Shown here piece by piece: positions 17,736 to 26,627 of a stretch of 64,000 nt of DNA; the stretch's first letter is position 1, and every line of letters starts with the position of its first letter. Source of the DNA: Gemmatimonadota bacterium (GTDB lineage Bacteria; Gemmatimonadota; Gemmatimonadetes; Longimicrobiales; Gaopeijiaceae); the NCBI GenBank assembly GCA_028874905.1, contig JAPPGZ010000081.1, forward strand, positions 1 through 64,000. Reading direction: 5' to 3'. The notes under the pieces were generated by a model, which had not been told where the DNA came from, made no database searches, and saw nothing but the letters and a program-made list of their open reading frames with translations. The position numbers and the translations under genes are program-made.

Positions 17736-19151
17736 ATGCCTAGCAACGAGGTCATCCAGGGACTGGGACTGGACGACTACAAGTTTGGTTTCGTTACGGA
17801 TTCGGAGCCGGTCTTCCGCACGCGGCCCGGGCTCGATGCTGAAATCGTAGAGCAGATTTCCGCACGCAAGGACGAACCTGAGTGGATGCTCAAGCGCCGC
17901 CTGAAAGCGCTTCGAATCTACGAATCGAAGCCGATGCCCAAGTGGGGGGGCGACCTGTCCGAGCTCGAGGACACGCTGAGACAGACGTACTTCTACGTGA
18001 AGCCCCAGGAGCAGATGGAACGGTCCTGGGACGACGTTCCAGAGAGCATCAAGGAGACTTTCGAGCGCCTGGGCATTCCCGAGGCCGAGCGGAAGATCCT
18101 GGCGGGCGTTGGAGCCCAGTATGACTCCGAGATGGTGTACCACTCGCTGAAAGAGGAGTGGGAAGCGAAGGGCGTCATCTTCGACTCGATCGAAGACGGT
18201 CTGAAGAACCATCCCGAGCTGTTCAGAAAGCACTTCGGGACGGTGATCCCGGCCGCCGACAACAAGTTCGCGGCGCTCAACTCCGCGGTGTGGTCCGGCG
18301 GGTCCTTCGTGTACATCCCGCGCGGGGTGGAACTGGAAACCCCGCTGCAGGCGTACTTCCGGGTCAACCAGGAGCGGCTGGGGCAGTTCGAGCGCACGCT
18401 CATCATCGCCGACGAGGGATCACGCGCGCACTACATCGAGGGGTGTACCGCGCCCGTATACTCGACCGACTCCTTCCACTCGGGCGTGATCGAGATTGTC
18501 GTCAACCGTAACGCCTATTTCCGCTACACGACGATTCAGAACTGGTCGAACAACATGTACAACCTGGTGACCCAGCGGGCGCTGGTTAACCAGGGCGCGC
18601 ACATGGAGTGGCTTGACGGCAACCTCGGGTCGAAGCTGACCATGAAGTACCCGTCGTGCTACCTGATGGGCGAGCGCGCGCACGGCGAGATTCTCTCGAT
18701 CGCGTACGCCGGGGACGGCCAGCATCAGGACACCGGTGGCAAGGTGATCCACGTGGCACCGAACACATCGTCCAGCATCGTGTCGAAGTCGATCTCGAAG
18801 GGGACGGGACGCTCCTCGTACCGCGGACTGTGCAAGGTCTACGACGGGGCCGCGAACGCCCGCTCGAACGTGGAGTGCGACGCGCTCCTGATCAACGAGA
18901 CATCCCGCACCGACACCTTCCCGTACATCGAGATCGACGAGAAGTCGGCGACGGTGGGCCACGAGGCCACGGTGTCGAAGGTCGGTGACGAGCAGCTCTT
19001 CTACCTGATGAGCCGCGGGATGGACGAGGCCGAAGCCATGGCACTGATCGTACGCGGCTTCATCGAGCCCATCGCGAAGGAGTTGCCGCTCGAATACGCG
19101 GTCGAGTTGAATCGGCTGATCGAGATGGAGATGGAAGGGAGCGTCGGGTGA
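17736..19151 (+). CDS. sufB: Fe-S cluster assembly scaffold SufB
   Basis: This 471-aa SufB subunit forms the SufBC2D scaffold on which nascent Fe-S clusters assemble. It has the N-terminal SufB region, then the beta-helix core including [34 protein letters not shown] (with the conserved Cys), and a C-terminal [18 protein letters not shown] helix shared with SufD. An AAGGAGGA ribosome site precedes the ATG. Its stop overlaps the sufD GTG start by four bases (GTGA), indicating translational coupling. Confidence 0.97.
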   Translation: MPSNEVIQGLGLDDYKFGFVTDSEPVFRTRPGLDAEIVEQISARKDEPEWMLKRRLKALRIYESKPMPKWGGDLSELEDTLRQTYFYVKPQEQMERSWDDVPESIKETFERLGIPEAERKILAGVGAQYDSEMVYHSLKEEWEAKGVIFDSIEDGLKNHPELFRKHFGTVIPAADNKFAALNSAVWSGGSFVYIPRGVELETPLQAYFRVNQERLGQFERTLIIADEGSRAHYIEGCTAPVYSTDSFHSGVIEIVVNRNAYFRYTTIQNWSNNMYNLVTQRALVNQGAHMEWLDGNLGSKLTMKYPSCYLMGERAHGEILSIAYAGDGQHQDTGGKVIHVAPNTSSSIVSKSISKGTGRSSYRGLCKVYDGAANARSNVECDALLINETSRTDTFPYIEIDEKSATVGHEATVSKVGDEQLFYLMSRGMDEAEAMALIVRGFIEPIAKELPLEYAVELNRLIEMEMEGSVG

Positions 19152-20497
19152 GCCAGGCCGCTGCCGTGCACAAACGGACGGCCCCGGTCATAGGGCGGGC
19201 GGCCGTGGTCGAGACGGCGACCACGGATCCGCCGTGGCTCAGGGCCCGGCGCGACGAAGCGTGGTCGATCTACCAGGCCACGCCCATGCCCTCGACGCGC
19301 TCCGAGGAATGGCGGTATACGGACCTTGCCCGCAAGCTGCGGCTGGATGAACTCGTCGTTGCGGACGGGGACCGCGGGCCCGGTGCCGGGGCCGGGACCG
19401 TGCTGCCCGACGCATTGCGCCAAACGATGGACCAGGATCGGGACGGCGCCGGTCGCATCGTGGAGGTCGACGGCAAGGTGGTGTCGGTGGAGCTGGACGA
19501 ATCGCTCGCCCGCCAGGGCGTCGAGCTGGCATCGCTCAGAGACGCGGCTCGTCAGGGTGACGGTGACATCCAGAGGCTTCTCGCCACCGAGGCCGTCCCG
19601 GCTTCGGACGGCAAGTTCCCCGCGCTCAATGCCGCACTGTGGAGCGACGGGGTGTTCCTGCGGATTCCCCGCGGCGTCCACGTCGAGCGTCCCATTCGGC
19701 TCAGCCGCTGGGTATCGCGACCGGGCAACGCGACCTTCACCCGCATTCTCATCGTCGCGGAGACGTCGAGCCGGCTTTCGTTCGTCGAGGAGATCCTCTC
19801 GCCAGACTTCGACAGGACGACGCTTGTCAATAGCGCAGTCGAGGTCTTCGCAAGGGGCGGCGCGCAGGTGCAGTACGTTTCACTCCAGCGCCTCGGACAT
19901 GGCGGCTTCTACCTTGCCAACCAGCGCACCCTCGCCGAGAGAGACTCCACGCTGGACACGCTCAATGTCGCTCTCGGAGGTTCGGTCGGACGAGTGGATC
20001 TCAACGCACGCCTCCTCGGCCCGGGGGCCAACAGCGACATGCTCGGTCTCTATTTCGGCGACACCGAGCAGCACTTCGACTTCAACACCAGCCAGGATCA
20101 CGTGTCGCCCAGCGCACACAGCGATCTGCTCTACAAGGGAGCCCTGGACGGTTCGGCCCGCGGGGTTTTCCGGGGCATCATCCGCGTCCATGAAGGTGCC
20201 CAGGGCACCGACGCCTACCAGACCAACCGGAATCTGATCCTCTCCGACGACGCGATCGCGACGTCGTTGCCGAACCTGGAGATCGAGGCCGACGACGTCC
20301 GCTGTTCCCACGGGGCCACGGTCGGCCAACTCGACGCCGAAGCGCTATTCTATCTGATGAGCCGCGGGCTGACGCGGGGGAAGGCCGAGCGGCTGGTTGT
20401 CCTGGGCTTCCTCGGCGAGGTCCTGGCACGGTTGCCTATGGGCGGTGTGGTGGAGAAGGTGACGAATGCGATTGTGGCGAAACTCCGCAATGTCTAG
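19148..20497 (+). CDS. sufD: Fe-S cluster assembly protein SufD
   Basis: This 449-aa paralogue of SufB has the variable N-terminus with the SEEWRYTDL motif (about residues 56-64) followed by the beta-helix core: [33 protein letters not shown] and the [19 protein letters not shown]-terminal region. In the SufBC2D complex it supports iron entry and cluster formation. The GTG start overlaps the sufB stop; its own stop lies 8 bases inside the next gene. Gene order is C-B-D. Confidence 0.95.
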   Translation: MSQAAAVHKRTAPVIGRAAVVETATTDPPWLRARRDEAWSIYQATPMPSTRSEEWRYTDLARKLRLDELVVADGDRGPGAGAGTVLPDALRQTMDQDRDGAGRIVEVDGKVVSVELDESLARQGVELASLRDAARQGDGDIQRLLATEAVPASDGKFPALNAALWSDGVFLRIPRGVHVERPIRLSRWVSRPGNATFTRILIVAETSSRLSFVEEILSPDFDRTTLVNSAVEVFARGGAQVQYVSLQRLGHGGFYLANQRTLAERDSTLDTLNVALGGSVGRVDLNARLLGPGANSDMLGLYFGDTEQHFDFNTSQDHVSPSAHSDLLYKGALDGSARGVFRGIIRVHEGAQGTDAYQTNRNLILSDDAIATSLPNLEIEADDVRCSHGATVGQLDAEALFYLMSRGLTRGKAERLVVLGFLGEVLARLPMGGVVEKVTNAIVAKLRNV

Positions 20498-20828
20498 GCC
20501 GCGGGCCGCCGGCCCGCCGTCGTCCCGCGTGCGCGTGGCGTCAGCCGACGAAATACCGCCGGACACGCTCAGGGCCGTGGCAACCGATGTCGGTCCCGTG
20601 GTACTCGTCAATCTGGACGGTGACATCTACGCGCTGGAAGATCGGTGCTCCCACCAGGACTACCCGTTGTCAGCCGGCGAACTGGAGGACGGGGAGCTGG
20701 AGTGTGCCTTTCATGGCGCCCGATTCGACGTATGCACCGGCCGCGCCACGCAGCTGCCGGCGGTGGTCCCGGTGCGAACCTTTCCGGTGGAAGTGCAGGG
20801 TGGCGAGGTCTTCATACGGTTGGACTGA
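20490..20828 (+). CDS. Rieske-type [2Fe-2S] ferredoxin in the suf operon
   Basis: This 112-aa Rieske domain protein is of the non-haem oxygenase ferredoxin type. Cluster ligands are C-S-H in DRCSHQDYPLS and C-x2-H in ECAFHGARFDV, with the usual spacing. It has no membrane anchor or signal peptide, so it is probably a soluble electron carrier. The ATG at 20490 overlaps the sufD stop by 8 bases, and the stop is 21 bases before sufS. A Rieske ferredoxin between sufD and sufS recurs in several phyla; its precise role in cluster assembly is unproven. Confidence 0.92.
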   Translation: MSRPRAAGPPSSRVRVASADEIPPDTLRAVATDVGPVVLVNLDGDIYALEDRCSHQDYPLSAGELEDGELECAFHGARFDVCTGRATQLPAVVPVRTFPVEVQGGEVFIRLD

Positions 20829-20849
20829 CCGTTCCGCCGTTCCACGCGG

Positions 20850-22112
20850 ATGGGCAGACCCGCGAGTGCCGTGACGGGTTCGCGACTCGACGTTGCCAGG
20901 ATCCGCGAGGACTTTCCAATCCTGGACCAGACGGTCGATGGGCGGCCCCTCGTCTACCTGGACAGTGCAGCGTCGTCGCAGAAGCCTCTGCAGGTCATCG
21001 ACGCGATCCGCACGTACTACCTGCGGGATCACGCCAACGTCCACCGCGGCGTGCACGAACTTGCGCGCAGGGCGACAGAGGCATACGAGGACAGCCGCGC
21101 CCGGGTCGCCCGGTGGGTCAACGCCGCCGACGCCCACGAGATCGTCTGGACGCGCGGAACAAGCGAGGCCCTCAACCTGGTCGCGTTCTCCATCGGACAG
21201 GCGCGAGTCGGACACGGCGACGAGATCATCGTTTCCGCCATGGAGCACCATTCGAACCTCGTGCCGTGGCAACTGCTCGCGGAGCGCAACGGCGCGAAAC
21301 TGCGTTTCGTCGAGCTGACCGACGCGGGCCGCCTCGACCTGGACCAGCTTCGCGATATGCTTGGCGCGCGCACGAGGGTCGTTGCGTTGCCGCACGTCTC
21401 CAACGCGTTGGGCACCATCAACCCGGTTCGGGAAATCGGGAGACTCGTGCGCGGTCGGAGTGACGCCGTCCTCGTCCTGGACGGCGCACAGGGAGCTCCT
21501 CACCTGGCCGTCGACGTGCAGTCCCTGGGCTGCGACTTCTACGCGTTCTCGGGACACAAGATGTGCGGCCCGACGGGAATGGGAGCGTTGTGGGGCAACC
21601 GGCAGCTGCTTGAGGAGATGCCCCCGTATCAGGGAGGCGGCGAGATGATCGAACACGTCTACCGGGATCACAGCACGTGGGCCGAGGTGCCCCACAAATT
21701 CGAGGCCGGTACGCCCAACATCGCCGGCGCCGTGGGGATGGCTGCCGCGGCGGACTACCTTGACGGCGTGGACCGGGCAGCCATCCATGAGCACGAAAAG
21801 TCGCTCACCCGCCGCGCAATCAGTCTCCTCGCCGATGTGGAGGGACTGCGCATCTTCGGACCCGGCGCCCTGGAGGAGCGGGCCGGAGTGGTGCCGTTCG
21901 TGATCGACGGGACCTCGGCTCAGGACGTCGCCACCATTCTGGACGCCCAGGGAATCGCGGTGCGGGCCGGTCACCATTGTGCCCAACTGGTGGTGGACCG
22001 CTTTCAGGTGTCGGCAACCACGCGGGCATCTTTTTACCTCTACAACACTGTCGAAGAGGTGGAGCAACTCGCCGAAGGCGTCCGCACCGCCCGAAACGTC
22101 CTCCTCGGCTGA
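20850..22112 (+). CDS. sufS: Cysteine desulfurase SufS
   Basis: This 420-aa class II cysteine desulfurase takes sulfur from L-cysteine for Fe-S assembly. The PLP lysine is in FSGHKMCGPTG, cofactor contacts are TRGTSEALNLVA and EHHSNLVPW, and the active-site cysteine is in RAGHHCAQ on the short loop typical of SufS. It ends the suf operon. No sufE or sufU partner, which SufS normally needs as sulfur acceptor, follows it; that partner must be elsewhere or replaced. Confidence 0.96.
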   Translation: MGRPASAVTGSRLDVARIREDFPILDQTVDGRPLVYLDSAASSQKPLQVIDAIRTYYLRDHANVHRGVHELARRATEAYEDSRARVARWVNAADAHEIVWTRGTSEALNLVAFSIGQARVGHGDEIIVSAMEHHSNLVPWQLLAERNGAKLRFVELTDAGRLDLDQLRDMLGARTRVVALPHVSNALGTINPVREIGRLVRGRSDAVLVLDGAQGAPHLAVDVQSLGCDFYAFSGHKMCGPTGMGALWGNRQLLEEMPPYQGGGEMIEHVYRDHSTWAEVPHKFEAGTPNIAGAVGMAAAADYLDGVDRAAIHEHEKSLTRRAISLLADVEGLRIFGPGALEERAGVVPFVIDGTSAQDVATILDAQGIAVRAGHHCAQLVVDRFQVSATTRASFYLYNTVEEVEQLAEGVRTARNVLLG

Positions 22113-22202
22113 CCTGCTACCTTAGGAATGAGTTGTCGAGCGACGTGCGATGGCGCACACGCCCCGCACCGGCAGAACATCGGACAGAAAGGACCCGCCG
22201 CC

Positions 22203-22823
22203 TTGTCTAATCGATCGCATATCAGCAGGTGGTGCCTGGTGGCGCCCGCAGCCATCCTTCTCGCGACGGCTTGCGGAGACCGGACGGAAGAGGCGCCGAC
22301 GCCGGACCCGTTCATCTCCACCGACAATCCCCGTGACGAACTGACCGAAGTCGACTACGGCGATCTGGACCCGTCCCAGGTCAGCCTCAACACGCCGTGG
22401 GGACGCAACATCGTGTCGAAGGACGCCACCCCCGATCGGGATCCCGCGACACTCATGGACGTGAGCACCCAGAGCTCGGATGGCTACGACCGTGTGATCT
22501 TCACCTTCGAGTCGCACATCCCGGGATTCCGGCTGGCCCTTGGGACCGAGGCGGGTGGCGGGTGCGACGGCACCGCCGCGGCCACCGAGGCTCCCGCCCA
22601 CCTCGCGGTGGAGTTCGCCGGCGCCCGTGCAAATCGGGACGGCGGTGCCATCGTGACGGATCAGAGCCGCACCGTGGACTTCCCCGCGCTGGCGGCGGCG
22701 ATGCAGACCTGCGACGAGGGCGATCGCGTGCGATGGATTCTCGGCACGACCGGCGAGGTCGAATACCGGATCATGGAAACGCTGGGCGAGCCACGTCTCG
22801 TCGTGGACCTGCGACACCCCTAG
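22203..22823 (+). CDS. AMIN-like domain lipoprotein
   Basis: This 206-aa predicted lipoprotein begins at a TTG (22203) preceded by AAAGGA. The N-terminus has a hydrophobic stretch ending in the lipobox-like LLATACG. The mature part contains a beta-rich domain running from SSDGYDRVIFTFESHIPGF to a final LGEPRLVVDLRH, the pattern of the AMIN-like domain found in secreted actinobacterial and other proteins. Some AMIN relatives bind peptidoglycan or secretin partners; function here is unknown. An upstream in-frame ATG at 22128 lacks a signal-peptide-like start. Confidence 0.75.
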   Translation: MSNRSHISRWCLVAPAAILLATACGDRTEEAPTPDPFISTDNPRDELTEVDYGDLDPSQVSLNTPWGRNIVSKDATPDRDPATLMDVSTQSSDGYDRVIFTFESHIPGFRLALGTEAGGGCDGTAAATEAPAHLAVEFAGARANRDGGAIVTDQSRTVDFPALAAAMQTCDEGDRVRWILGTTGEVEYRIMETLGEPRLVVDLRHP

Positions 22824-22937
22824 CGCTGCGCGGGCCGCGGACTCCACCGCAGAGCACGCCGGTAGTCACCCCAACCGGCTCCCGGGGCACGGCCATGGCG
22901 CGTTGCGCGTATTTGCGGGGCTTCATTATCCTGCAAT

Positions 22938-24227
22938 ATGAGACTTGCCAGCATCGTTCCGGCGGTGGTGATCAGCGTGTGCCTTGGCGCATCGTGTTCC
23001 GGCGACGATTCCGGCACCGTGACACCGCCTCCCGTCGATACGACGACCGTTACGCCACCCGGGAGCGGAGCACGATGTGAGGACGGCAAGGCGCGAGACT
23101 TTTCCTGCTCGCGCGTCGACCTCGTGTCGCGGCTCCGGAAGGATCAGATCGCCGCGGAGGAAGGCCTCGTCAACGACATCTGGGGCTGGAACGACCGCCT
23201 CACCCGGACGGAGTGGGCGCTGGTCGGCCACTCGGGCGGCACATCCTTCGTCAATCTCAAGGACCCGCGTTTTCCCGTCTACACCGGCATTCTGCCCCTG
23301 TCGGAAGGTGCCGCCAAGAGCATCTGGCGAGATATCAAGGTGTACCGCGACCATGCCTTTATCGTCGCCGACGGTGCGGGTGAACACGGGATGCAGGTCT
23401 TTGACCTGACCGAACTCCGCTCGGTGACCGAGCCGCCCGTGACCTTCACGCCCACCGTGACCTATGACAGAATCCACAGTGCCCACAACATCGTGATCAA
23501 CGAGGAGACCGGATTCGCCTACTCTGTCGGGGGGAATGGCGGCGGGGACACATGCGGGGGCGGCTTGCACATGATCGACATCCGCATGCCCGCCGACCCG
23601 CAATTCGCAGGGTGCTTCGCGGACACCACCACGGGCTACAAGGGGACCGGCTACACTCATGACGCGATGTGCATCGTGTACCGCGGCCCTGATGCCGAGC
23701 ACCGTGGTCGCGAGGTCTGCTTCGGATCCAACGAGACGGGTCTCAGCATTGCCGACGTCACGGACAAGCAGGAGCCCTTCGCGCTGGCGTCCGTGTCCTA
23801 TCCCGCGGTCGGCTATACGCACCAGGGATGGATCGATGAGGCTCACGAGTACTTCTACATGAACGACGAGTTCGACGAATTCGCGTCGCAGGGTGCTACC
23901 CGGACGCTCGTCTGGGATGTGACGGATCTCGAAGACCCCATTGTGGCGAAGGAGTTCCTGAGCGAAACCCAGGCGACGGATCATAACCTGTACGTCGTCG
24001 GCGACCTGATGTACCAGTCCAACTACAGGGTCGGCCTCCGGGTACTCAACATCGCCGACCGAGAGAACCCCCGGGAGATCGCGTTCTTCGACACCGAACC
24101 GAACGGCGGGGACGTTGCGGGCACAAACGGGTCGTGGTCGAATTACCCGTTCTTCGCCAGCAGCCTGATCGCCGTCACCTCGATGGACGAGGGCGTCTTC
24201 TTCGTCCGGCGGACCGGCGGGAATTGA
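22938..24227 (+). CDS. Choice-of-anchor B family lipoprotein (LVIVD-type beta-propeller)
   Basis: This 429-aa protein has a lipoprotein signal (VCLGASCSG) and a proline/threonine linker. The conserved core that follows matches the choice-of-anchor B family closely: NDIWGWNDR, WRDIKVYRDHAFIV, HGMQVFDLTELR, AHNIVINEETGFAY, YTHDAMCIVYRGPD, YTHQGWIDEAHEYF and DHNLYV. These short repeats form a propeller-like fold found in cell-surface proteins of unknown function, often with Cys pairs as seen here. Its stop overlaps the TTG start of the D-aminoacylase-like gene (TTGA at 24224-24227). Confidence 0.88.
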   Translation: MRLASIVPAVVISVCLGASCSGDDSGTVTPPPVDTTTVTPPGSGARCEDGKARDFSCSRVDLVSRLRKDQIAAEEGLVNDIWGWNDRLTRTEWALVGHSGGTSFVNLKDPRFPVYTGILPLSEGAAKSIWRDIKVYRDHAFIVADGAGEHGMQVFDLTELRSVTEPPVTFTPTVTYDRIHSAHNIVINEETGFAYSVGGNGGGDTCGGGLHMIDIRMPADPQFAGCFADTTTGYKGTGYTHDAMCIVYRGPDAEHRGREVCFGSNETGLSIADVTDKQEPFALASVSYPAVGYTHQGWIDEAHEYFYMNDEFDEFASQGATRTLVWDVTDLEDPIVAKEFLSETQATDHNLYVVGDLMYQSNYRVGLRVLNIADRENPREIAFFDTEPNGGDVAGTNGSWSNYPFFASSLIAVTSMDEGVFFVRRTGGN

Positions 24228-25828
24228 ACTACCGGGGATTCCTGCCGAGTGCAGCGTTTCTGCTCGCCGTGCTCGTCGCCTGCACGCCGGGCAGCCCGCA
24301 GGCGGACCTGCTACTGACCGGCGGCTCCGTGCTCGACGGGACCGGCGACGATGCCGTGAATGCGGACATCGCGGTGGCGGGCGACCGCATCGTGTTCGTG
24401 GGCGATGCGAGCGACCGTGGGCTGGCCGCCACCGACACGCTCGATGTAGCCGGACTGGTCGTGGCCCCCGGATTCATCGATATGCACTCCCATGCCGAAC
24501 TGCACAGCGACCACGGGCGCGACGCGCGGGCGTTTCTCTTTCAGGGGATCACCAGCGTGGCGCTGGGGCTGGACGGCGGTGGCAGTGCGGAGGTTGCCGC
24601 ACAGCTGGCCGCCTGGGAGGGGGACGGGATCGGCGTGAACGCGTTCCTTTTCGTGGGGCACAACTCGGTGCGGGCGTGGGTGATGGGGATGGAGGACCGT
24701 GCACCGACCGCCGAGGAACTCGACGAGATGCGCGCTCTGGTTCGCCAGGGAATGGAGGAAGGCGCCCTGGGCCTTTCCACGGGACTCTTCTATCTGCCGG
24801 GAAACTACGCTGATACGGAAGAGGTGATCGAGCTGAACCGGGTCGCGGCCGCGTACGAGGGCGCGATCTACGACACGCACGACCGGGACCTCGGGGCGGC
24901 GTATCCTCCATTCGGCTACCTGGAGTCGATCGCGGAAGGGATTCGCATCGGTGAAGAGGCGGGCACGAAGGTCATCTTCAGCCACTTCAACGCGCAGGGC
25001 GCACACAACTACGGACGGGCCCCCGAGGGCGCCGCACTCATCGAGGCCGCCCGGGCGCGGGGCGTCGAGGTCGCGGGCGCCCACCATTCGTATACCGCCA
25101 CGCAGTCCAATCTGCGCTCCTATACGATCCCGGGCTGGGCCGCCGTGGGCGGCGATACGGACATGGTTCGCCGTTTCGACGATCCTGACACGGTCGCCGT
25201 CATCGACCGGCAGACGCGCGAGATGCTCGCGATCCGCGGTGGTGCCGAGCGGTTGCTCTTCGCAGACCAGCGCCCCGATCTGAACGGGAGGACCCTGCAG
25301 GATGTCGCGGACGAATGGGGGATGGCAGCGCCCGCCGCGGCACGGCACATACTGCGGGAGGGGAACGCCGCCGTCATGAATCTCGGGCTGTACGACGTTG
25401 AAAACGTGCGCTATCTGGCCCAACTCGACTGGATGATGACGTGCACGGACGGACGCGACCCGGGCCCGACGCGTCCGATCACGCATCCCCGCGCGTTCGG
25501 GTCATTCACGAAGAAGATCCGCGATCTCGTACTGGACGAACGCCTGATCACGCTTCCCCACACGATCCGCTCGATGACAGGCCTCGCCGCGGATTTTCTC
25601 GGCTGGACCGACCGCGGCTACTTGCGCGAGGGATATGCAGCCGACATCACGGTCCTGGACCTGAACGCCGTCGACGACATGGCGACGTACGAGAACCCCC
25701 ACCAATACTCTCGCGGGACCGTGCACGTGCTCGTCAACGGGACCTTCGCCGTCCGGGACGGCGAGGCCACCATGGCACTTCCGGGGCGTGCGCTGGTGCG
25801 GGGCGGCAGGCCGTTCGATGCAGGATAG
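24224..25828 (+). CDS. N-acyl-D-amino-acid deacylase-like lipoprotein amidohydrolase
   Basis: This 534-aa protein begins with TTG at 24224, giving the lipobox leader LLAVLVACTPG. It has the amidohydrolase fold of D-aminoacylases: GGSVLDGTGDDAV, GFIDMHSHAELHSD (H-x-H), THDRD, SHFNAQG, and the C-terminal HPRAFGSFTKK ... MTGLAADFLG ... GYAADITVLDLN ... YENPHQYSRGTVHVLVNG. The cysteine found in the classic enzyme's NCG motif is replaced (GLDGGG). Predicted role: release of free D-amino acids, or a related amide hydrolysis, outside the inner membrane. It overlaps the enoyl-CoA hydratase start by 11 bases. Confidence 0.85.
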   Translation: MNYRGFLPSAAFLLAVLVACTPGSPQADLLLTGGSVLDGTGDDAVNADIAVAGDRIVFVGDASDRGLAATDTLDVAGLVVAPGFIDMHSHAELHSDHGRDARAFLFQGITSVALGLDGGGSAEVAAQLAAWEGDGIGVNAFLFVGHNSVRAWVMGMEDRAPTAEELDEMRALVRQGMEEGALGLSTGLFYLPGNYADTEEVIELNRVAAAYEGAIYDTHDRDLGAAYPPFGYLESIAEGIRIGEEAGTKVIFSHFNAQGAHNYGRAPEGAALIEAARARGVEVAGAHHSYTATQSNLRSYTIPGWAAVGGDTDMVRRFDDPDTVAVIDRQTREMLAIRGGAERLLFADQRPDLNGRTLQDVADEWGMAAPAAARHILREGNAAVMNLGLYDVENVRYLAQLDWMMTCTDGRDPGPTRPITHPRAFGSFTKKIRDLVLDERLITLPHTIRSMTGLAADFLGWTDRGYLREGYAADITVLDLNAVDDMATYENPHQYSRGTVHVLVNGTFAVRDGEATMALPGRALVRGGRPFDAG

Positions 25829-26627
25829 CGGCGGCGGGCAGCACCGCGGTCGCGAAGTCATCACGAGCCGCGACGGACGCCTTCTCACCCTCGCGCTCAA
25901 CCGTCCGCACCGCCTCAACGCGGTGAGCATGCCACTCTATGAGCAGTTGGTCGCGGGACTGGAGTCCGCCGCGGCCGACCCGGAGGTGCGCTGCGTGATC
26001 CTGACCGGCACGGGTCGCGCCTTTTCTGCCGGTGCCGACCTCAAGGAGCATCGCGACACACCGCCGTCCCCGGAAGAGCGGGCGCGCTACATCCAGGCCG
26101 GACAGCGGGCAAACCACCTGATCCAGACGATCGGCACCCCGGTCGTCGCGGCCGTGAACGGACACGCGATCGGTGCGGGGCTTGAGATTGCGCTCTCCGC
26201 GGATCTCGCCGTGGTGGCCGACGATGCCAGACTGCGGCTCCCCGAAGTCGCGCTCGGCACCTTCGTGGGCGGCGGCGCCGTGTATACCCTGGCCCAGAGG
26301 GTGGGGGTGCTCAAGGCCCGCGAAATCATCTACATGGGTGATTTCTTCTCGGGAGCCGAGGCGGCCGCCATGGGCGTCGTGAACCGCGCCGTGCCCCCGG
26401 CGGACGTCCTGCCCGTGGCCACGCGCTGGGCGGAGCGGCTTGCTCGGCGGGCACCGATCCCCCTCGCCGCAGCGAAGCGCCTGATGGGTGCCGCGCCGGA
26501 GATCTCCCGAGAAGAGGCGTTGCAACGCGAACGCGAAGTTCTCGAAGCCATCTTCGATACCGAGGACTGGACCGAGGGGCTGGCCGCATTCCATGCCGGC
26601 CGAAGACCCGACTTCACGGGAAGATGA
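25818..26627 (+). CDS. Enoyl-CoA hydratase/isomerase (crotonase) family protein
   Basis: This 269-aa crotonase-fold enzyme has the two oxyanion-hole segments FSAGADLKEH and NGHAIGAGLEIAL, and the active-site region RLPEVALGTFVGGG, where the glutamate is kept. The C-terminal trimerisation helices include PIPLAAAKRLM. The start at 25818 overlaps the deacylase stop, and its stop overlaps the acyl-CoA synthetase start by ATGA. Substrate chain type unknown; hydration of an enoyl-CoA in a catabolic chain is likely given the neighbours. Confidence 0.9.
   Translation: MQDSGGGQHRGREVITSRDGRLLTLALNRPHRLNAVSMPLYEQLVAGLESAAADPEVRCVILTGTGRAFSAGADLKEHRDTPPSPEERARYIQAGQRANHLIQTIGTPVVAAVNGHAIGAGLEIALSADLAVVADDARLRLPEVALGTFVGGGAVYTLAQRVGVLKAREIIYMGDFFSGAEAAAMGVVNRAVPPADVLPVATRWAERLARRAPIPLAAAKRLMGAAPEISREEALQREREVLEAIFDTEDWTEGLAAFHAGRRPDFTGR

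Noticed and set aside
20490-20828. Rieske protein as part of a ring-hydroxylating dioxygenase
   Set aside because: No oxygenase or reductase genes are adjacent; it overlaps sufD and precedes sufS, so a suf role is more likely.
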